Program-made: the position numbers and the translations under genes
In this document: in pieces, positions 41,992-44,828 of the stretch
Layout of the letters: the number at the start of each line of letters is the position of its first letter
Position numbering within the stretch: position 1 is the stretch's first letter
Notes under the pieces: model-generated
Databases searched by the model: none
What the model saw: the letters and a program-made list of their open reading frames with translations, nothing else
Told to the model about the DNA's origin: nothing
Assembly (NCBI GenBank): GCA_017457105.1
Contig: JAFTIA010000025.1
Location: 1 to 44,828, forward strand
Length of the DNA: 44,828 nt
Direction: 5' to 3'
Origin: Lentisphaeria bacterium
GTDB taxonomy: Bacteria > Verrucomicrobiota > Lentisphaeria > Victivallales > Victivallaceae

Positions 41992-42019
41992 AATATATCA
42001 TTGCAAGGATGGGAGTCAA
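41992..42019 (-). promoter_or_regulatory. Promoter of the phosphatase operon
   Basis: On the minus strand TTGACT (42019-42014), 16-bp spacer, TATATT (41997-41992). Confidence 0.75.
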
Positions 42020-42057
42020 GAGGGGCGGCGCAGAAATACCGCTGAAAATCCGCTGTC

Positions 42058-43419
42058 TTATGCAGGCGGCAGGAATGCCCCCTGTTCCAGCAGGAGTTCC
42101 CGGAGCCGGGCGTATTCCAGACAAGTAACATCGCCGTTTTCTGCCGCCAGTGCCGCCGCCGCGCCTGCCGCATGACCGATGGCCCCGGCGCACGGTGTTG
42201 TCCGGAATGCCGCCTGTGCCGCAAAGTCACTGGAAATGGCCCGTCCGGCGACCAGCAGATTTTTTATTTCCGGCGTATACATCGTCCGGTAGGGGATGGT
42301 GTAATATTCCCCCGCCTGCAAGTGGCCGTGCAGATTGCCTTTGGGGTCTCCGGTGGGACTGTGGATATCCACCGGATACGCATTGCAGGCTATGGCGTCC
42401 GGGAATTTTGCGGCGCCCAGAATATCCTGTACTTTCAGCGTGTATGCGCCCTTCAGCTGACGGCTGGATCTTCTGCCGATTTCCGGTCCGGTGAACGCCA
42501 GTTTCGCATTTTCAAAACCCGGCATATACCGGTGGACAAAGTCCATGAGCTCCCGGGCCTGCTCCCGGCCGATCCTCTCGGCTTCCGAAACATCAAAGGG
42601 ATCAGTGGGGTCCAATTCTGCAATGCGGCTGGTATTCACAATGACTTCGCCCGGATTGGCAGTTTCAAAGAAAAGAACGCACTCCCGGGGGAAAGAGATT
42701 TCTCCTTTTTCCCGTGCTTTTTGCAGCAGACTGACAAAGCCGCCGGTAGATAATCTCGGCGCATTGTCAATGATGGAGGTATCCCCTTTCAGCATCGGAA
42801 AATCTTCCGGATGATCGTGAATATACCGGCGGACAACAAAGATATCCACGTTATAAAGTTTGAGATTCATGGTCATGGGCTGGCATTTGCCGTCTTCGGG
42901 TCTTCCTTTGGCTGTCGGAGCCCCGGCCAGTACGGATAAATCGGCATTGCCGGTGGCATCAATAAATACATTGCCGGTGATTTCCAGCGTATGGGCCCCT
43001 GATTGCACTGTTACACTGCGGATACGATCATGTTCTTTTCTGCACCCGGTGAGTTGGGCGTGGAAAAGCACCCGGACACCGGCTTCCCTGCACATCCGGT
43101 CCAATTCCAGTTTCATGGATTCCGCATCAAAAGGGGTCACGCTGAAGGTGTATCCGGTGGTGTCAAACAAGTGCCCCGGGGATCCGCCGTTCTGCTTCAG
43201 CCGTTCAATCAATTCCCCGTTAAGACCCCGTACCAGCTGGGTATCTCCGGTGTGAAAAGTCATCATGGGGCCCACGCCTCCGGCGGTGAGCATCCCGCCC
43301 AGAAATCCATAGCGTTCCACCAGCAGGACACGCCGTCCGGCCCGTCCGGCGGAAATGGCCGCCAACGCTCCGGAAATGCCGCCGCCAATTACGATCACAT
43401 CTGCTTCTGTTTTATTCAT
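42058..43419 (-). CDS. FAD-dependent oxidoreductase (PF12831 type)
   Basis: A 453-residue flavoprotein. The ATG at 43419 was chosen because the dinucleotide fold starts immediately, DVIVIGGGISGALAA; the longer frame has no ATG. ERYGFLGGMLTAGG and DATGNADLSVLAGAP are typical of the FAD_oxidored group that is common beside glycan-degradation genes. LLVAGRAISSDFAAQAAFR near the end is the second FAD contact. Substrate unknown. It is divergent from the GntR/LacI-like regulator and probably controlled by it. Confidence 0.85.
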   Translation of the reverse strand: MNKTEADVIVIGGGISGALAAISAGRAGRRVLLVERYGFLGGMLTAGGVGPMMTFHTGDTQLVRGLNGELIERLKQNGGSPGHLFDTTGYTFSVTPFDAESMKLELDRMCREAGVRVLFHAQLTGCRKEHDRIRSVTVQSGAHTLEITGNVFIDATGNADLSVLAGAPTAKGRPEDGKCQPMTMNLKLYNVDIFVVRRYIHDHPEDFPMLKGDTSIIDNAPRLSTGGFVSLLQKAREKGEISFPRECVLFFETANPGEVIVNTSRIAELDPTDPFDVSEAERIGREQARELMDFVHRYMPGFENAKLAFTGPEIGRRSSRQLKGAYTLKVQDILGAAKFPDAIACNAYPVDIHSPTGDPKGNLHGHLQAGEYYTIPYRTMYTPEIKNLLVAGRAISSDFAAQAAFRTTPCAGAIGHAAGAAAALAAENGDVTCLEYARLRELLLEQGAFLPPA

Positions 43420-43530
43420 TTTTTTCACCGGTTTCCCTCGTTGCAATTCTTTTCCACTGAAAATATGGGGGCTTTTATGCGGAAAGCCAACCTTTTTTTT
43501 CTTTTTTTTTCAAAAAAAACGAATGCGGAC

Positions 43531-43558
43531 TTGAAAAATGTGTTATTTTTAGTACATT
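43531..43558 (+). promoter_or_regulatory. Promoter of the GntR/LacI-like regulator
   Basis: TTGAAA (43531-43536), 16-bp spacer, TACATT (43553-43558). It overlaps the opposing promoter of the FAD gene. Confidence 0.5.
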
Positions 43559-43585
43559 GTATTTAATATAAGACAAAATATTCAA
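43556..43585 (-). promoter_or_regulatory. Promoter of the FAD oxidoreductase gene
   Basis: On the minus strand TTGAAT (43585-43580), 18-bp spacer, TACAAT (43561-43556). The -10 boxes of the two divergent promoters share bases 43556-43558. Confidence 0.45.
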
Positions 43586-43609
43586 AAGCAGTATGGGAGA
43601 AGACAGCGT

Positions 43610-44674
43610 ATGGCAGGTGCAAAAAATCGCCGGTCTCCGGTGGCGGAGCGTTTGATTTCGGAATTGGAACAGCGGATCCGGAATGGTGAATTTCCGGTAC
43701 ATTCGCTGCTGCCTTCCATCCGGATGCTGGCGGCGGAGTATTCTGCCAGTCCCCGGACGGTGGAGGCGGCTTTGCGGCAGATGTGTGAGCGGGATTTGCT
43801 GATCCGGGAGCCTGGTCGCGGATTCTGGGTCCCGGAGATGCGTTCCGGGGAGGTGCGGCGGATCGCTGTTCTGCATCAGGAGCATGGGATCCGCGATCCC
43901 CGCCCTCAAATCACGGCTGCCATCGGGCGGCGGTTATCCGCTTATGGTTATCAGTGGGATGCGGTGGATCTGAAAATCCTGAAGCCGGATGTTGGGGAGT
44001 TGAAAAAGAATTATGCGGGGGTGGTTTTTTCCCGCCAGCTGCATGATGAATCGTATATGCGGCAGATCGCCGGGGCGGATATTCTGCGGGTGACGGCCGG
44101 GCGGGAAACGGATTTGAATGAGCCTGCAAGTTATGTGGACCGCCGGAAGTGGATCCGCGGAGTGGTGCGGATGCTTTATGCTATGGGGCATCGCAATGTT
44201 TCGTTGATCGTCCGCAGTGAAACGGATTATTTTTATCCCCGGATGATCGAAGCTTATTATGAAGTGTTGGCAGATTCCGGCATGAGCGGCAACAGGAATG
44301 CTTTGGTGGTGATGTCGCAAAGTTTTGAATTGGGTGCGTATCTTGCCTGTCGGGATTTGCTGAAGGGGGCGTGCCGTCCTACGGCGATCATTGCTTCCCG
44401 GGATTATCAGGCGTGCGGGGTCTATCAGGCGTGCATGGCGCAGAATTTGCTTCCGGGGAGGGATATTTCCATTATCAGCTACGATGATATCGGCTGGTCC
44501 GCCGGCCGGGAAATATTGACTACATACAGTGAGCCTTGTGAAGAGTTGGGGGCGGCGGCGGTGGATATCCTTCATGATATGCTTTCCGGAAATGGCGGGT
44601 CGCGGCATCGGGAAGCTGTGCCGGTTTTGCAAATGCGGCGTACCCTTGCTCCAATTCCTCTGGATCGGCCCTGA
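43610..44674 (+). CDS. GntR-type HTH regulator with LacI-like sugar-binding domain
   Basis: A 354-residue repressor-type protein. Residues ~8-75 are a GntR winged helix (LPSIRMLAAEYSASPRTVEAALRQM in part, then GRGFWVPE). Residues ~80-350 are a periplasmic-binding-protein-like ligand domain, seen in AIIASRDYQACGVYQACM and DISIISYDDIGWSAGR. This GntR/LacI mixture is the AraR/DegA-like layout that often answers to sugars. It lies divergent to the FAD oxidoreductase. The ligand is unknown. Confidence 0.9.
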   Translation: MAGAKNRRSPVAERLISELEQRIRNGEFPVHSLLPSIRMLAAEYSASPRTVEAALRQMCERDLLIREPGRGFWVPEMRSGEVRRIAVLHQEHGIRDPRPQITAAIGRRLSAYGYQWDAVDLKILKPDVGELKKNYAGVVFSRQLHDESYMRQIAGADILRVTAGRETDLNEPASYVDRRKWIRGVVRMLYAMGHRNVSLIVRSETDYFYPRMIEAYYEVLADSGMSGNRNALVVMSQSFELGAYLACRDLLKGACRPTAIIASRDYQACGVYQACMAQNLLPGRDISIISYDDIGWSAGREILTTYSEPCEELGAAAVDILHDMLSGNGGSRHREAVPVLQMRRTLAPIPLDRP

Positions 44675-44715
44675 TTTTAAAAAAATAGCTCTGTACTAAA
44701 CATAGACTGATATTA

Positions 44716-44827
44716 TGGAGCGCAGACGATCTGGATCGTCAAGCGACGGGTCAAGGGGCAACCGCCCCTTGCGGGGATTTTTAAGGGCGAGCAGCCCTTA
44801 AATGATAAGCCCCGGCCCCCCGCTCCA
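44716..44827. repeat. Multi-hairpin element bounded by a 7-bp inverted repeat
   Basis: TGGAGCG (44716-44722) and CGCTCCA (44821-44827) flank 98 bases. Inside are three perfect hairpins: GACGATC/GATCGTC (44725-44740), CAAGGGGC/GCCCCTTG (44752-44771) and TTTAAGGGC/GCCCTTAAA (44780-44802). The last is enclosed by GGGG (44773-44776) and CCCC (44810-44813). It carries no reading frame and follows the regulator gene. It looks like a structured RNA or an interspersed palindromic repeat cut off near the window end. Confidence 0.6.
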
Positions 44828-44828
44828 A

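Overview
The window looks like a chromosomal segment from an anaerobic, sugar-degrading member of the Lentisphaeria/Victivallales (PVC group). The inference rests on several glycoside hydrolases with local AraC or GntR/LacI-type regulators, rubrerythrin, an energy-converting-hydrogenase-related membrane complex, good AGGAG-type ribosome binding sites and a mix of short operons. No 16S rRNA or other taxonomic marker is present, so this is inference. Nearly all DNA is coding. I support 38 protein genes, one tRNA, several terminators and a consistent promoter type (TTGAAA or similar, 16-17 bp spacer, TATATT or similar).

Layout. 0.2-1.8 kb: a secreted SGNH/GDSL hydrolase with a carbohydrate-binding-like N-terminus. 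1.9-9.5 kb (minus strand): a six-gene operon hyfB-C-E-F-G-I-like, with a promoter near 9.54 kb and a long (~235 nt) structured leader. The large subunit lacks all four cysteines that would hold a [NiFe] site, so this is an Ehr-type complex rather than a hydrogenase. 9.6-11 kb: a metallophosphoesterase fused to a sugar-isomerase-like TIM barrel. 11.1-16 kb: a glycan/peptide cluster of GH35 beta-galactosidase, M55 D-aminopeptidase, GH78-like rhamnosidase and a GNAT acetyltransferase. 16.1-17.3 kb: rubrerythrin and an atypical 6-pyruvoyl-tetrahydropterin-synthase-family protein. 17.4-21.5 kb: a secreted protein of unknown function, a GH2 glycosidase and a divergent AraC regulator. 21.5-22.8 kb: a PLP aminotransferase.

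23-32 kb: tRNA-Leu(UAA) leads directly into larB, leuA, a D,D-carboxypeptidase, an acyltransferase/acyl-ACP synthetase fusion, pyrD, purT and a degenerate Cas4/AddB-like Fe-S protein. 32-37.4 kb: a second housekeeping operon with its own promoter: YwlE-like phosphatase, an RpiB-GlyA fusion, serS, apgM and trmB, closed by a strong bidirectional terminator. 37.4-37.7 kb is a gene-free block of hairpins and 10-bp tandem repeats.

37.7-42 kb (minus strand): a probable phosphate-ester operon (metallophosphoesterase, alkaline phosphatase, YibE/F membrane protein, glycerophosphodiester phosphodiesterase) behind a good promoter with an inverted repeat. 42-44.7 kb: a FAD-dependent oxidoreductase divergent from a GntR-HTH/LacI-like regulator. 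The last ~110 bases form a multi-hairpin element bounded by a short inverted repeat.

The most interesting items are the non-hydrogenase Ehr complex with its structured leader, the degenerate Cas4/AddB-like protein, the YwlE/RpiB-GlyA arrangement, the Cys-less PTPS protein with a zinc ribbon, and the terminal structured repeat.
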